Below, one piece after another: positions 36,201 through 49,714 of a stretch of 64,000 bases of DNA (positions are counted from its first letter, which is position 1; each line of letters opens with the position of its first letter). A model generated the notes under the pieces. That model was given only the letters and a program-made list of their open reading frames with translations. It had not been told where the DNA came from and ran no database searches. The translations under genes were made by a program, and so were the position numbers. The stretch comes from Warburgia ugandensis (taxonomy: Eukaryota; Streptophyta; Magnoliopsida; Canellales; Canellaceae): contig CP141132.1 in the NCBI GenBank assembly GCA_035236585.1, positions 52,455,880-52,519,879 on the forward strand. The letters run 5' to 3'.

Positions 36201-37505
36201 TACCATAGCATTGTACATCTGGCTAAAGACATTAAACATAGCACTTGCTATGAGGGTAATATATATATATATATATAGTTTCTTATTTTCTTCAATGAAC
36301 ATTAATTTGAAATATCTTAGTATTTTTGTTTTGGTCAATTACCGAGAATGAAAAAAAGATTATTAACTTTCTTTCTTGACCATTTATTGAATCTAATAGG
36401 CTTTAAGAAACCTAGCAAAAGACATAGGCCATCCTAGTTATAGCTCAGAGACATAAAGCCTACCCAATATATTATAGCACTAATTAGACCCTTTGAACCT
36501 CTTGGTTATCCTTTTTCATTTTCAAAACCTATTTACTTAAATCCAAAAACCCAATTAAAATATCCATTACCTATTTTAAAAAATGAGTAGAGATGTAGAA
36601 AAAGTTCGAAAAGGAAAAATTTCTAAGAAGTGAAGTATATACAAGACAAAGCCTTTCCCTAAAAGAAAAGAAATAAAAAGTAAGAAAAAGAAAAGTGAAG
36701 AGAAAGGAAAAGTAGAAAATATATCCACTTTTGTACAATCAAAAGTGAAGTTGTCTGACAACAATTGAAGACCTCTACTCATATTTGGAACTTCAAATTC
36801 CTTTTACCCTTTCTTTTAGAACCATTCCCAAGCCCATGTATCATCCTATCTAAATACCTATTGATCTTAAGGTAGAAAATAGCCTTAATGAGGATATAAA
36901 TATTAAGGGATTAAGGTGAAATATATCTACTGGTCTTGGTAATGGCATCCATTCTAAGGGATCACATTAGTTTGTCTCAATTGTGCTCATAAGATTATGT
37001 GAATCATCAATATTTTTGGATTTGATCACATAATGAGAGAATTTTGCTTAACCCTTTTCTTTCAGAGCTTCAATTCTAAGTGTATACCATGAGAATTTGA
37101 GGTCAAGAAATCTTTCCAAAGGAGTATAAGCATATCTATTTAGGAGTCCAAATTATGAGTATGTACACACACTGCACTCCTAGATATAACTGGAATAAAA
37201 TAGCTTTGGTATTTGGGTAACTTGTAGAATTTTCCATTCATATTTATTAAGTTGTGAAGGCCAGTAGATTGCTAATGGATGAGAATTCTTTGAGGTGAAT
37301 AAAGGACTTAGACTTACTAAATTTTGTGGTTACATTCATTACAAATCCTCATAACGCCTAACTTGTCCACTAGGGGTAACCTAGGGGTTTAAGGGCTTGT
37401 TGCATAATCTAAATGCAATTATGAATACCTATAAAAATGGTGACCATTTTTGTTTTAATGATTTTTTGCTTGTTATGCTTAGGACATGCAAAATGCTATA
37501 TTTGT
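36201..37505 (+). other. 3' untranslated region of Athila-like element
   Basis: AT-rich sequence between integrase and the 3' LTR with no convincing env-like frame. A TA run occurs at 36259-36277. The short open frames on either strand have no known motif. Confidence 0.6.
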
Positions 37506-37516
37506 TTTGGGGGGAG
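37506..37516 (+). promoter_or_regulatory. Polypurine tract of Athila-like element
   Basis: TTGGGGGGAG immediately before the 3' LTR, the plus-strand primer site expected at this position. Confidence 0.8.
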
Positions 37517-39941
37517 CGTTTAATTTTGTATAAAAAGTACCCAATTAGTAGTCCATATGTTATAAAATCTAGTATTATTTCTAGGATTTTTCCAAAATTT
37601 ATGACCCATGCATTTATGAGCTAATAATTAAAATTTTTGATATTTTGTAAGTTCAAAAGCTAATCCAAAGTAAGTATGTAAATAATCATAATTTTCTAAA
37701 GATTAATTAGTTTTTTTTTTTAATCTTTTATAGGTATTGAAAAGATGATTCAACGACAAATATCATTTTAGATGAGAATCAAGGATCAAGATCAAGCTTA
37801 GAGAGCAAGGACCAAAGTTTCATCATTCCAAAGTTCAATCAAGTTTCAAGATCATCTTAGGGCTAGCAAGAAAGCAATTGGAAAAATTAGAGGTGACTAG
37901 AATGGGCTCGTGTAAAAAGCCTTGCAATTCCACCACCTTTACATGATAACTGGAGCCATGTATGCCACTAAGTTACCTAAGCGATGCAAGCCATCAAGCT
38001 AGGGGACTAAGCCATTAAAGTCATTGAGCAATGAACCATCAAAGTTAGCCTTGAAGCCATCTAAGTCATGCCACATGGAGCAACATGATTGGAAGACTTT
38101 TTGAAGCAATTATCCTATGCAGAAATTGTAAAACTCAAGAGATAATTAGAAAGGATTATCACATGCTAAGATAGCTTGCTAAATGGATCAATCATAGAAG
38201 AGCCCATTCCCTATCTTCTTCCCATCTTTCTCCCTCTTTTCTCTCTTTTTCCAATCCCCCACATGAATTACATCTTAAGCAAGGTGGGGATGACACCTTC
38301 TTGGAAAAGTGGTGCCTCTCTCCTTAAGACTCCCTTTTGGATCCCACCTTGCCACATCCTTCCACTCACCTTCTTAGCCTCCACAATTTTCTCCTCCAAC
38401 TCCTTCCTAAGGCCTCCATATCCAACTCCTAAGCTTCACTTTCCTAGTACCTTCTTAGTTCCCTACTTACATAGCACATCTCTAGAGTCCTACCTCTAAT
38501 CTCCTTATCCTGACTATGCTATCTTTATCTTTTCCCTACTCCCTTATCACCTTATCCCTTAGGATAGAATTATAACAAACCTAAAAAACTTAAATCATCT
38601 GTAATGCACCCTAGGCTCTCCACATGAAAGGTAGAAGACAAAACCTATGGTGGAGATCTTCCCTCAGGTGTTTCAAGCATTTTCCCTTGGTAGCTTGGAT
38701 GCACCACACCCACCTTGCTTCCTCTTTCTCATCTTGAAGCATTCTCTCTATTTTGATTCCAAGCTATTTTATGTTTGCTTTGCTTTCTTGTTTTCCTTCC
38801 TCAAGTGCTTCATTTGCTTCTTATTCTAGGCACATCTTTCTGCCATTGTTTCCTTTGAATTTTTCCTCTACCTTGCCTTAGTTTTTCTTGATTCAAAGAT
38901 TGTTTATCTCTTCTAGTGACAGCCAAAAGAATGTCACCCTTGAACCATCTTTGTCCTTTGCTTGTTTTTATTTTGAATCATCTTATTTTTCCCTTGTTTT
39001 CTTGTTCCTTACCCATCTTTTCCCTCCATTCTAGTTCTCTTTTACTCTTCTTTGGTAAACATGCATGCTATATTAAGTTTGATCATTGGATTTTTTTTAA
39101 AATGATTAAAGGAAAGTTACTTGGATTAAATTTATATTCTTGGGGGGTGACACATAAATATTTCTATACATGTACCTGTCTACCTTGAATTGTAACAGTT
39201 TCCATTAAATAATAAATCCATGGTTATTGCACACTTCTTTGATTACTTTTAGTACCTTAAACTTCTTTTATTCTTGATTAGTTTGCTCCATATTATACAT
39301 GCATACTTCCATGTCCAAACTCTCATGCATCATGAGTAGCATTCTAGTTTAAATTTCCATTGAGATTCCATTCATTTCATGCATCAAATATATCTTAGAT
39401 TCAATCTCTCCTTTCTTGCTTAAACAATCTTGAACTTTATTTTATTTATTACTTTGTTGAGGTTTCATGTGCATAAGCTTAAAAACCACATGCATCATCC
39501 ATCTTTTCCCTGACAAGTTCCATGTGCATATCTTTTCCCTGACAAGTTCCATGTGCATAACTCCATGGAGCATGTGCATGGTATTTGGGGTGAATTTCTT
39601 TGGTTAGCTCATTTATTTTTTAGTTAAATTTAGGTTAACTTTACATACTTAAGTTTATTGCTTCTTAATTATATTTAATAAAGTTTATAAATTTTTCTTT
39701 TAGGAATTGTTACTTTTATCAAGTTTCCTTAGTTGTAATTTTCAATTCCATGCATATGTCCTGTTCATTGCTAATTACTTTCCTAGTTTAATCAAAACAA
39801 TTCTTCTTTGCTTAGAATAAAATATTTAAATAAGATCCAATCATCATTCAAAATCTATGAGATTCCTCATGGGATTAACCTCACTCACATAAATCTACTA
39901 CATTGATTCATGCAATTGCGAGTGATTTTAAAGCTACACCA
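37517..39941 (+). repeat. 3' LTR of Athila-like element
   Basis: Starts CGTTTAATTTTGTATAAAAA (CG where TG is expected) and ends AAAGCTACACCA. Collinear with 19406-21817. It carries a perfect 29-bp tandem duplication at 39502-39559 that the 5' LTR lacks. Confidence 0.88.
39502..39559. repeat. Perfect 29-bp tandem duplication
   Basis: Two identical units starting TCTTTTCCCTGACAAGTTCC at 39502 and 39531. The 5' LTR has one copy of this segment at about 21410, so the duplication arose after insertion. Confidence 0.93.
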
Positions 39942-42042
39942 CTATGAATGAGCCATGATTCAAAAAATGAACTATCTAATTATTGCAGGTCTTTCATTTT
40001 CAACTTTTAATTGGATAGTCAAAAAATATAAATTCAACATTTCAAATCAAGGCTTGGATCCAACAATGTCCAGGGCAATTGGTTGTAGATAGCAAGGCAT
40101 CTCCTTAGAATACACTTGGCCATAAGTTCGAGTCATTTTTCTCCTCTTTGGCTAAGATTTAGGAGAGTGTAGGAGTGGTTTGCTTTGTAACCTTTCTATT
40201 ATGTGCCCCCACCTATGCCCCCTTCCCAAAACAAAAGAAAAAGTATAAAAGGCTTAGAACATAAGAGGGTGTAGACAATTTATGTTTGACTCATCTATAA
40301 CAAGCTTGATTAGTTGGATCATTGAAATATTGGCTTATGATTGTACTTTTATCCTTTCAAAATTTCCAAGTGAACAGTATTGGCCCCATCATAGAAGAAC
40401 TCAAGAAGGAATCAAATGTGAATTAGGGAATTGGACAAAATAAGACCAAAACATTTCTAAAAGTAGTAGGAAGAAGCTTAGTTATTTTTAACGGTTAAAT
40501 TACATTGAGTAAGAGATACAATTTGACCGAGTCAATCATAGGATACAAAAAACCATTCAAATGATAAGAAAATCTTAGAAAGACAAAAACAAGAAGGCCC
40601 CCATGTGGATATATGATATTCTAAATATAGCATTAAGAATTTTTGGTCATTACTAACCAACTTATCAAATAAAAAGCTCCAGAGAGAGAGAGATAGATAA
40701 TTATATTCAATGCTTGTAAATAGGATCATTTAAAGGAGGCATAAAGCTACCACACAAAATCATAAAGCTAACCACAAACTATCTTTTCTACCTTTCAAAT
40801 TTATGAATGTTTCAAAAGTTTGATTATCTGAAAACTTAGCAAAATCAACAAGAATTTGGCTACTCTTCATTGAATCTGCAAGGATTTTGCCAATATCATA
40901 AAAAATAGCAGAAAAAATCAAAAGGAAAATGTAAGGACTGCAACTAGTCAATGTGATGACAAAACTGTGAAAATATCCATTACAAAAGGCCTTTGAATCA
41001 ATGGGGGCCGCATGCTTCCAGCTATAGAACACAAAAGAAAAAATTCCTAATGCTAAGAAAACCCTCCTGCAGCATGCAAATAGTGACAAAGAAATACCCA
41101 CAATGGAATCATAAAATGTTTTCACAGGTATCTTACCAAAAAAGAGCTACCTAAAAGAAGCATTCATTCTATTGATCCATTTTCATTTGTCGATTTGAGT
41201 AAGACGAGTGAAGGCTCACCTCACCTCATTGCACAATAAAACAAAAAGATACAAAGCCCACCTATTAGATCTACAATCTTTCACTTGGATCACAACAAAC
41301 CCACTCAATGTCTAGGGTTATCTTGCACATTTTCTAAGCAACAAGGATTTCTCAAGTGAGAAGAGAAAAGGGGGAAAGGATAAAAAAATAATAATAGAAA
41401 TTTGCACTTTTAAAGTTGTTCCCATTGAAAACCAACATATAAAACCACATAGGTGAGGTGTCATAATCTAGCATGTCTTATCACCTTAGCCAAACCCTAA
41501 CAATGTCATTGGATCTAAAGGTTGGGGCTACATTTGAAGAAGTTTCACAAAATTCGAAGTTTGGTTTTTCTAATGGGTCTTATTTATTATCAAAATGTAC
41601 TATAAACAAGTTATTGGCTTATGACAGCATATAGTCCCAACATCTAAGTCTCAAGAAGCACCCACCGAATCCATTGGGTCACCAACTCATCAGCTTAAGG
41701 CCAACAGACCTAGAATCTGTAGAGATACAGCTTGATTGAGTGTTTTTCTAAATTGTTATTTTTGTATCTTTAAGAATCTTTAATGTTCAAATGATGACAA
41801 GTTGTGAGTCAACATCCAAGAAGATTGACAGATATTTAAAAACATTTGGAGAAAAAGAGTTTCTATGAATTTCAAAAATTTTAGAGTTCTTATGATTTCT
41901 CATATGCATCTAGCATTTTCATAAAAGAATACCCTAAGAGGGCCTAAACCAAAAACATAATCACTGCAAAGCTTCAAAAAAAAAAAGAGTAGAAATAATA
42001 ACTTACCTCACCTCTGTATGCCGTGTTTGAGAGATCACTCTC
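39942..42042. other. Spacer between LTR elements
   Basis: No recognised gene. It includes the SINE candidate at 40059-40248. A 121-codon minus-strand open frame at 40760-41125 is rich in hydrophobic residues (several stretches such as FLALGIFSFVFYSW) but has no family I know, no upstream support and no homologue in the window, so I do not call it a gene. Confidence 0.5.
40059..40248 (+). mobile_element. Candidate tRNA-derived SINE
   Basis: About 190 bp with box A-like AGGGCAATTGGT (40072-40083) and box B-like AGTTCGAGTC (40125-40134) at tRNA-like spacing, a non-tRNA body, and an A-rich 3' tail (aaaacaaaagaaaaag). Flanks are aaggcttgga (40049-40058) and aaggcttaga (40249-40258), a 10-bp duplication with one mismatch, as expected for LINE-type target-primed insertion. 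I cannot assign it to a named SINE family. Confidence 0.6.
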
Positions 42043-42706
42043 TGTGATGACCCAAGCTTTTATAAAACATTTTGTAATACATTTTTCAAAGGCAGGGCCC
42101 TTAGTAGTAAAAAAATTTTGCAAAACAAAGTAGCTAAAATTCTTATTTTTAGAACTTATTTTGTAAAACCCAAGTCATTACTTCATACATATCATAAGTA
42201 GAATTTAGTACAAGATAAAATTCCATTGAAGGAATATACATTTATTAAATTTTAGAATCCATCCAGTGGTACATAGTACAGCTTGGGTATCAATCCAATA
42301 CTTGTCCAAATTACATAATCCAAATTTCAAACTTTATCATACATTAAAAACTCTTAATACAATACAATGCTCTCAAATAAAAATACATGTCTTCAAGGGA
42401 TATACCCTGATTGATTATTCTTCCAAGTCTTCTTAAGTCTTGAGCTCCTAATTATCCTTCTCTGTATATGAGATATTGTAAACTTTCAAACATTTACAAT
42501 ATCTTAGCAAGCTATGCTTGGTAGGGGATTCAAGAAGCATAATAAGCTGACAGTATAATCCTAATACTTCATAATCTCATTGTTCATAAACATACTCATC
42601 GATCAATCTCTTTACTTTGTCATGTATGTACATCCTTATACACACATACTGTACATGTTGTTGTCAAAACCATGAAAAATAGTTAATATCTTAAAACATC
42701 AATAGT

Positions 42707-42853
42707 CACACTCAGACACACTGAGTAGATCAACCATCTAGACTTTGCTGGAAAATAGACCCTCATTTGGGTAGTATCATCACACTCAGCCATATTAAGT
42801 TGATAAAACATCCAAACTCTATTGGAAAAATACTCCCTTATTTGGGCAGTATT
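42707..42853. repeat. Two tandem 74-bp units in giant LTR
   Basis: Units start at 42707 and 42781 with cacactcag, and contain ttggaaaata and cctcatttgggtagtat or cccttatttgggcagtat. The same pair occurs in the other LTR at 50394 and 50468, so it predates the insertion. Confidence 0.85.
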
Positions 42854-45590
42854 GACATCTCGTTATGCCATGCATCATAATGCAAAATACTCAAAGGACT
42901 ACTATGCTATAGTCTGATCCGTACTAGCATGCTCGGATAACTGATTTGATACTCAACAGATACCAAATGTGGAAAATCATCTATGTCATCTCTATATGGG
43001 GAGATAGACTATCATAGTGTTGGCTTTCCCATAATTGCCCCACCCAACATTTTGCCTCTCTTTGGGCACGGTATCATCATATATATCACATTTTGGAGAG
43101 CGAGTAGCGAAACCCTCATAACCCTCCTATCATAGCATCCCCAAGCATATGCCTATTTAAAACAAAAACCACAAGCCTCCTTGCTTGTATATAAAGTATT
43201 CTTTTACTTATTAAATGTTTTGTCTATTTATATCACATCCTCGTATTTTGGTATTCTTATACTGAGGATAGGATTTTACATCAAACTTAGGGATCATTAT
43301 TTACAATGCATGATACCCATGTTCATATAAGTTTAGGGATCACCATTCTACATGAATGATTCCCATGTATTGATTTTATACTTATTAGACAATTTGTCTA
43401 TTTATCTAGGGCTAGAATACCTTCTAGTTACCTTTTCACTTAAGGTTTTCCTCAATTCTAACTTAACCATTTCATATGTGTTTTGGTTGGATCATAAGAA
43501 TTTTCAAGGGGTTTAATACAAGTATTTACATTACACTTGTCAACATTTCTAGACATAAGATCATGTATTTCTCATGTAGATGCATTCATAAAATCCTCCT
43601 ACCTTCAAGTAGTGATTCATCTCTTCAAATCTTCCATGATCCTGATTGACGTATGAAATCTGTAAATCCATACATACTATCAATATTTATACAATCTGAA
43701 TAATCCTATATTTTTTTATCCTATCTATATTCTTTGTCTAATCTTGTCCTTTGATATAAAGGATCTAGATATTGTATCCTACCATGATCTATCTTCCTTA
43801 GATAGTATTGATCAATAGATCTGATGGTTAGAGTGATCTTCTAATCTTTCAGATCTAAGTATTTTCTATTCTAAATCTTTGTGTATTCCTTTCTCTAATT
43901 TTGATCTTTCATAGATCCTTTGATCAACAATTTACACTTGTTGATAAAGATCAAGAGCTTAGATTTTCTATCATCTAGTTCTTCTTTGATCTAAGTTCAT
44001 TTGTTTGATCATCCCTAAGGAGGATGATCCTTGAATCATATTTCATCAAGGGTTTGGATTCTCTATCTAGATCTGTATACAACATACATACATGGATACA
44101 TAATAGAATACAACATTAGGATTCTTATTGTTCTTTATCATTCAAGATCCCATGGATCTTGTTTGATCATCCTTATCTTACTTACAATTTTTATTAGGAT
44201 TAGATAATTTACTAACCTTTTATGCTCTTATTATTATTATTATTATTCAAGCAGTTAATGTTTTACTGGTTGAAGATGGCTTATTTCGTCCTATGTCTAG
44301 ACAACTCCTCTTATTTCTAATTGACTAAGGCTTACTAGCTGAATGGTTGAACACAAAGTGGTTATTTCAATCCTCATGTAAGGAGATATTTACACCTCAC
44401 AAATGTCAATGGAAGGTAGGGGAAGAGCGATGCTCTATTAGAGAACCACCTTAACCACCATGTTTAGCATTCACTAGAGTGACCTTAGCTCAACCTTTCA
44501 TAAGGTTCCTATGAGCATTTTAACCCTAAGTACACTTTCTAATTGATTTTAATTAAATCCATGAACATTTAAAATATCATTCATGGGGTTTATTATTCTC
44601 CTGGTTTGGGCGAAGGATTTGATAATCCTTATATTGTCCTACTAATTATAGCCCTTCCTAATATTTAGTCAAAGTCATTCACTCATCTTAATTGTCCATG
44701 AATTTCTATATTCCATTCGTTTACATTTTTGGTGATGTATGCTCATTATATCTTAACAACTACATAACAATTGAATCTACTAATAAAATTTGATAACCAT
44801 TAAATCATAAACTTTAAAGCATAAATCCAATATAAGTTTAACAACCATTTATACTAACATGCTTCCTATGAATGTAACTTAACCTAATGGAATAAAACTA
44901 TGCTTAAACTAGCATGATCTTAAGTTATGAAATACATGAAATTTTACTACTAATATAATGGAATCATGCTAAAATCTCAAATTTTGTAAACTAACATGTC
45001 CCTAAAATAATTAAATGTACCAACCTAATAACAAACTAATAACATTTGGAGCACAGCATGCTAAAATTTAAGAATTACACTATCATGCTTCCTAATTTAT
45101 AACATGAATCACATTTACAATTCTATTATCAAATAAAAGATAATTAAACTAATTAGATTAAGATTATTAGAAACTTTTACTTATGATCCAACCATTATAT
45201 CTTAGATCTTTTCCTTTAGATCAAGGGTTTTAATTACATTTAGGGTTTTGACTCCATTAAGATCCAAAGATCATATCCTCTTTCTTTTTTCATATTTAAT
45301 CCATGATCTAATTGGATTCCATCATAATATCATTCATTCAATCCATCCCAAGGGTCCGATCATACTTGATCGCATTGATCAAGTGGGTCCCTTTGTATTT
45401 TTTTTTAGTTTTTCTACCATAAAGGGTAGATTCCTCATTTTATGTTAGATCTTGTCAAAATAAATCATGGATATTACTTGATTTTAACATTATATCATCA
45501 TTGTAGTAGATCCCCAATATCCAATCATCTCAGATCTTGAAGATCATGAAAATTAGAAGCTAAATTCCTAAAAACAGTGAGTTTCTTGCA

Positions 45591-45623
<33 letters not shown>
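45591..45623. repeat. (ATT)n microsatellite in giant LTR
   Basis: Uninterrupted TTA trinucleotide run of about 11 units. The partner LTR has only about three units near 53185, so it expanded or shrank after insertion. Confidence 0.95.
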
Positions 45624-47198
45624 CAATTTTATGTTTTCAAATGAAAATAGAATTGCAAGATTTCCATAGCTTCTTTCCTCAATTTGGAGTTTAGATGACT
45701 CCACAATTGAAGGCTGAAGTTCACAGTCGTTCCAAGGGTCCAAATTTGATTTGGGCCCAGCAAAACGGACAATTGTGATCAGTTGGGCAAAGCGGGCCAA
45801 TTACCGTGCTCCCGTCACCAAGATGCATGCCATAATGCATTCTTGAGACCAATATTGTTGCACGGTCATTCCATCGGGATAGCATCGCGTGCGAAGCGTG
45901 CATGCAGAGACACTCTTACAGGCTGCGTTTCCGTGCGGTGTCCTAGGATTCGATCTTTTTAAGATGATCAGATAGTCCTTTTGGACTGTCCAATCAATTC
46001 CTTTTCAATAAAAGGCTCAAAACTTCATTAAATTTCATAAAAATTCTACCCTATGGGTTTTGGACCTTTCATGATCGATTAGACGGCTCAAAATTTCCAT
46101 CTGAGCCCTCTATCATTTTGAATTTAAGGGTTCTTATCCTTACTTGATTTTTATTATTTTTAACCTAAAATTAATTTCAAAAAAATAAAAATTATATAAG
46201 TTAATGTGTAGTAAGTATGGAAAGATTTTTCACCTACCTGATTGGAGAAAAACATTGGTTTTGCAGCCCAATTTAAAAGAATGTCCACTTGATGATAAGA
46301 TCGCCCAAGAACTACTTTTCTTGTGATTTCCTGTTGTTTGAACCATTGGATTTTGAATTTTAATCTTTGTTTTTGTTGATAAGGTAGTCTAGGACAATAT
46401 AAATGGTGGGATTTGTGAGATTTGATTTGGAACAAAGTGCCTAATTGAATTTAAGTCTCTTAGTCCAATTAGAGAGAGGAGAGAGAAAGTGAAAGATGAG
46501 AGAGTTTTGGGAGTTTTGGAAATTTGAGAATGAATATAGATCTAATTTTGCAGGGAAAGCAAGATCATTTGTTGGTAAATTTTATGAACATTTTTGGAGG
46601 ATTCTTTGGGTTGTATTTATAAATGTTTTTGAATTTTTCATAATTTTTCATAATTATTTATAATAATTATGTTTCAATTCTTTTGAATATTAAATTAACA
46701 TTGGATCCTCCACTACCACCTCCTTATCCACTATTAGTTGGTAGTGGTTTGACCACTCATTACATGTTTTCTAGCTGTTGGATTCATTTGTGGGCTCCAC
46801 AGAGGTGTGAAAGGACCATTTTGTGCTTTTATGGAGAAAAATTCGTTCTATTCTTCGGAACAAGAAATTGAGTGTACTTAGTGGTGTTGGAATCATATTT
46901 CTGAGTACATTATAAATATTGAGGTCTTAGATCTTAGTTATGGGTAAAATGGTAATTTTACCCTTTTATTCATAAAAAATAAAGAAAATTAGGGATTTTC
47001 ATTTTAACTCAAAATTAAACGTACTTAGTGTCATTTCAATTGGTTTTTCGAGTGCATTCATAATTTATAAGTTTTAAATAATGTTTTTATCTTTATAAAA
47101 TGATAATTTCCATTAACCTAATATTCTAGCCTGGAATTTCTGAAAATTCAAACTAAATTGATTTTCTCAATCAATTTGTAAAAATTAGGGTTATCACA

Positions 47199-49714
47199 AT
47201 CTTCCCACTTATAATAAGTTTGTCCTCGATATTCGCATTTCAACTTATTTATGAGTTTTCATTAACTCATTCATAAGTTTGCTCATGTGGCCTTACCATT
47301 TAAGGAAACCTCCATTTCCTTTCATTCATAGTTCATGTTACCTTCTTCTTAAAGGTAAAAACCATATTTTTAGGATATAACAAACATCTCACTAATAATG
47401 CTAATGTGTTAATCACTTATCCTGATTCTTTGCGAGACTTTTCAAAAGGATTAATAACTATTAAACTGAGTTACCCTTTTGTTCTCATCTTCCTATTTCT
47501 CTTGACTAGTATACTAAATTTCTACTTCTCATTTCCACCAATCTTTCAATACTTCATATTTTTCCATTCTAACTTCTATTGCTCATCCTCATTCCTTTTC
47601 AACATATATAGTTTTGACATATCTTTCCTAATATGTATAGTCCTTAGACTATCTACCAAAATGACATATTGCTTTGATTCTACAATTTTAACTATTGTCC
47701 TTTGTAACAATCTTCCAATATTTGGAAGTAATTATCTCATTTATGTCCTAGATAATCATATTCCTTTACTATTTCTTTAACTGATAATTTCATTTTAGAT
47801 CCTAATATTAACTGATAGTTTCTTTGTAATAACTTCTTCCTCAACTTTCATTACTATTTTTGTACTATGATTTCCTCTTTATCATAGCACTTGATTTTCT
47901 TATTTCTCGTTTTTAAGATTATGTATTTCTTCATGCTTCATTCAAGTATACCTCATAACTTTTCCATATCATACTAACCCTTTATTTGAAGTATTCTTGA
48001 TAAATCCTATTAAAAGAGTCCATATTGACTTTGTAGGCATCCACTCTCAAGCCTTTAAAATCTCCATAATTCACCATATATTCTTCAAATCTCAATAATC
48101 TACCATAAACTCCTTATGGTTCAATGGCAAGATTATACTAAAAGAATGTCCTTATAGTATGTTATATAATCAATAAGAGATAAATTTCTCCAATTGTCAT
48201 AGTCATTAGTATCATCTTCCATCTTTGTTGGGTCAACTTCCATATCATTCTTAGAATTTACATGACCCTAAACTTTACTTCTTCAAATCCACATTCATAC
48301 TTACTAGATAGTTGGTAAGCTTTGTAAGTGTTATAACATATTCTCCAAATGGTCATGGTTTTCTCATAATAATTTCATATGTCATCACCACTTATCCAAT
48401 AACTCTCATTCTCATTAAACTTATAACTCAAAATTGGTTGTGATATCTCACTATAAATTTTCATTTCTATCTCCCCATTGATGATAATAGGTTGGGAATA
48501 ACTCATCCATGTGGAGTAAAGGGTACTTGATATCATTTATGCATAATCTCATTGATCCTTCCTTTTTCTTTTTCTAAGGAAACTTGTGAATTCCCAATGT
48601 AAACTTATTACTATAATCACTCCTTTGTCTACTAATCCTTAAAATTTGTTCTTTCCACTTATTCAGATTAGTTGATGTCATTTACCTCAACTACTATAGA
48701 TATTTCCTCATTCAATCTTATGTTAGATTGAAAATCTCCAAAATATCTTGAAATTCCTAACCACATATTTCTCCAAAATCTGGATTCATACCACATTCAT
48801 AATCATCTCATTTGTCCAAAATTTACACTTAAGTTTAGCTGCCTATATTTATTTATAGGTCTTCCTCTCATGATGAAAATATTATTTTTCATTCCTGCAG
48901 AATGTATTTCTCCTCACTTTATTCCATAATTGTTTCAATATCTCCAAATCTATCATATAAGTAGAATCAATATTCCTCTAAAATTTATCTCCTTATTTAT
49001 CTTTACTAAAACTCTTTTCATTCATCATCTCTATTTTGATGATTAAATCCTTTAACTATTTGTCATAATACTATATATATGTAGCAATTGTAACTCTTAC
49101 ATTTATATTTCTTATTTCTTATTATAAATTTCAAATTTTGTAATAATTCTAAGGTTTTATCTTTAGTATCTATATCACCTTTCCTATAAGGGTTGGATTT
49201 TATCCTTCTTCATCCTTTCTATCCTATTTTTCCAATTCATCAGCTCTTTCTCTTAATCTCCATTATTTCACCTAATAATTGTTATATTACTGTATTTTAT
49301 TTCTACAAGTATCTTTAATTAAGATTTCAGGTTATACCTGAATATCATACATTACATCTTCCTCTATTATAATGTTTTCGTTACTTGTTTCTAAACTTAC
49401 TATTCCCTATATTGATATCTTAACTTACTAAGTAGTACTGCTAGTTATTTCACTAAGTATTATCTACTTATACTCTACTAGTATTTCATGAGTTAATTGC
49501 ATTAACTCCTCACCTAATGAGTTAATCACATAACTCTTCCTATATTCATTCTCAACTAATGAATTAATCACATAACACATTCTCTACTCATTCTCATCAA
49601 ATACTATCTTATTTCTTATTCACTCACTATTTCTCATCCTCTAATTGGATTGTCATCTTCGTATTGGACATAAGGGTACTATATTATGACTGGATGAATG
49701 GCTCTGATACCAAC
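47199..49714 (-). other. Internal region of giant-LTR element, non-coding
   Basis: AT-rich and full of stops on both strands. Neither gag nor pol motifs are recognisable. A plus-strand frame of 124 codons (47406-47780) is antisense to the element, hydrophobic and without known motif. The edges carry the polypurine tract (47199-47216, minus) and PBS (49700-49713, minus). Confidence 0.7.
49700..49713 (-). promoter_or_regulatory. PBS, tRNA-Met type (minus strand)
   Basis: Plus-strand GGCTCTGATACCAA reads TTGGTATCAGAGCC on the minus strand, 1 nt from the LTR edge. Confidence 0.88.

Larger units (their letters stand above)
19406..39941 (+). mobile_element. Athila-like Ty3/gypsy element with nested insertions
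   Basis: Two LTRs of about 2.4 kb flank a tRNA-Asp-type PBS, gag, protease, RT, RNase H, integrase, a 3' untranslated region and a G-rich polypurine tract. CTATG occurs just before the 5' LTR (19401-19405) and just after the 3' LTR (39942-39946), a probable target-site duplication. After subtracting the TRIM (538 bp) and the 8.15-kb LTR element in pol, the element is about 11.8 kb, reasonable for the Athila group. Every coding domain contains stops or frameshifts, so it is not autonomous now. Confidence 0.85.
42043..47198 (-). repeat. 3' LTR of giant-LTR element
   Basis: Collinear with 49715-54473. It has two extra stretches relative to the partner: about 100 bp near 43870-43980 and about 300 bp at about 46690-46985. 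The latter includes a hairpin CCACTACCA/TGGTAGTGG (46710-46747). Minus-strand TATA-like TTATAAATA at 46615-46623. Confidence 0.88.

Noticed and set aside
36201-37505. env-like gene after integrase
   Set aside because: Athila relatives can have one, but here no frame longer than about 75 codons or transmembrane/signal arrangement was convincing.
40760-41125. 121-codon minus-strand hydrophobic frame as a possible membrane protein gene
   Set aside because: No recognised family, no splice or promoter context, and length attainable by chance in AT-rich DNA; described within the spacer entry only.
47406-47780. 124-codon plus-strand frame in the giant-LTR element
   Set aside because: Antisense to the element and low-complexity Phe/Ile/Leu composition from T-rich DNA.
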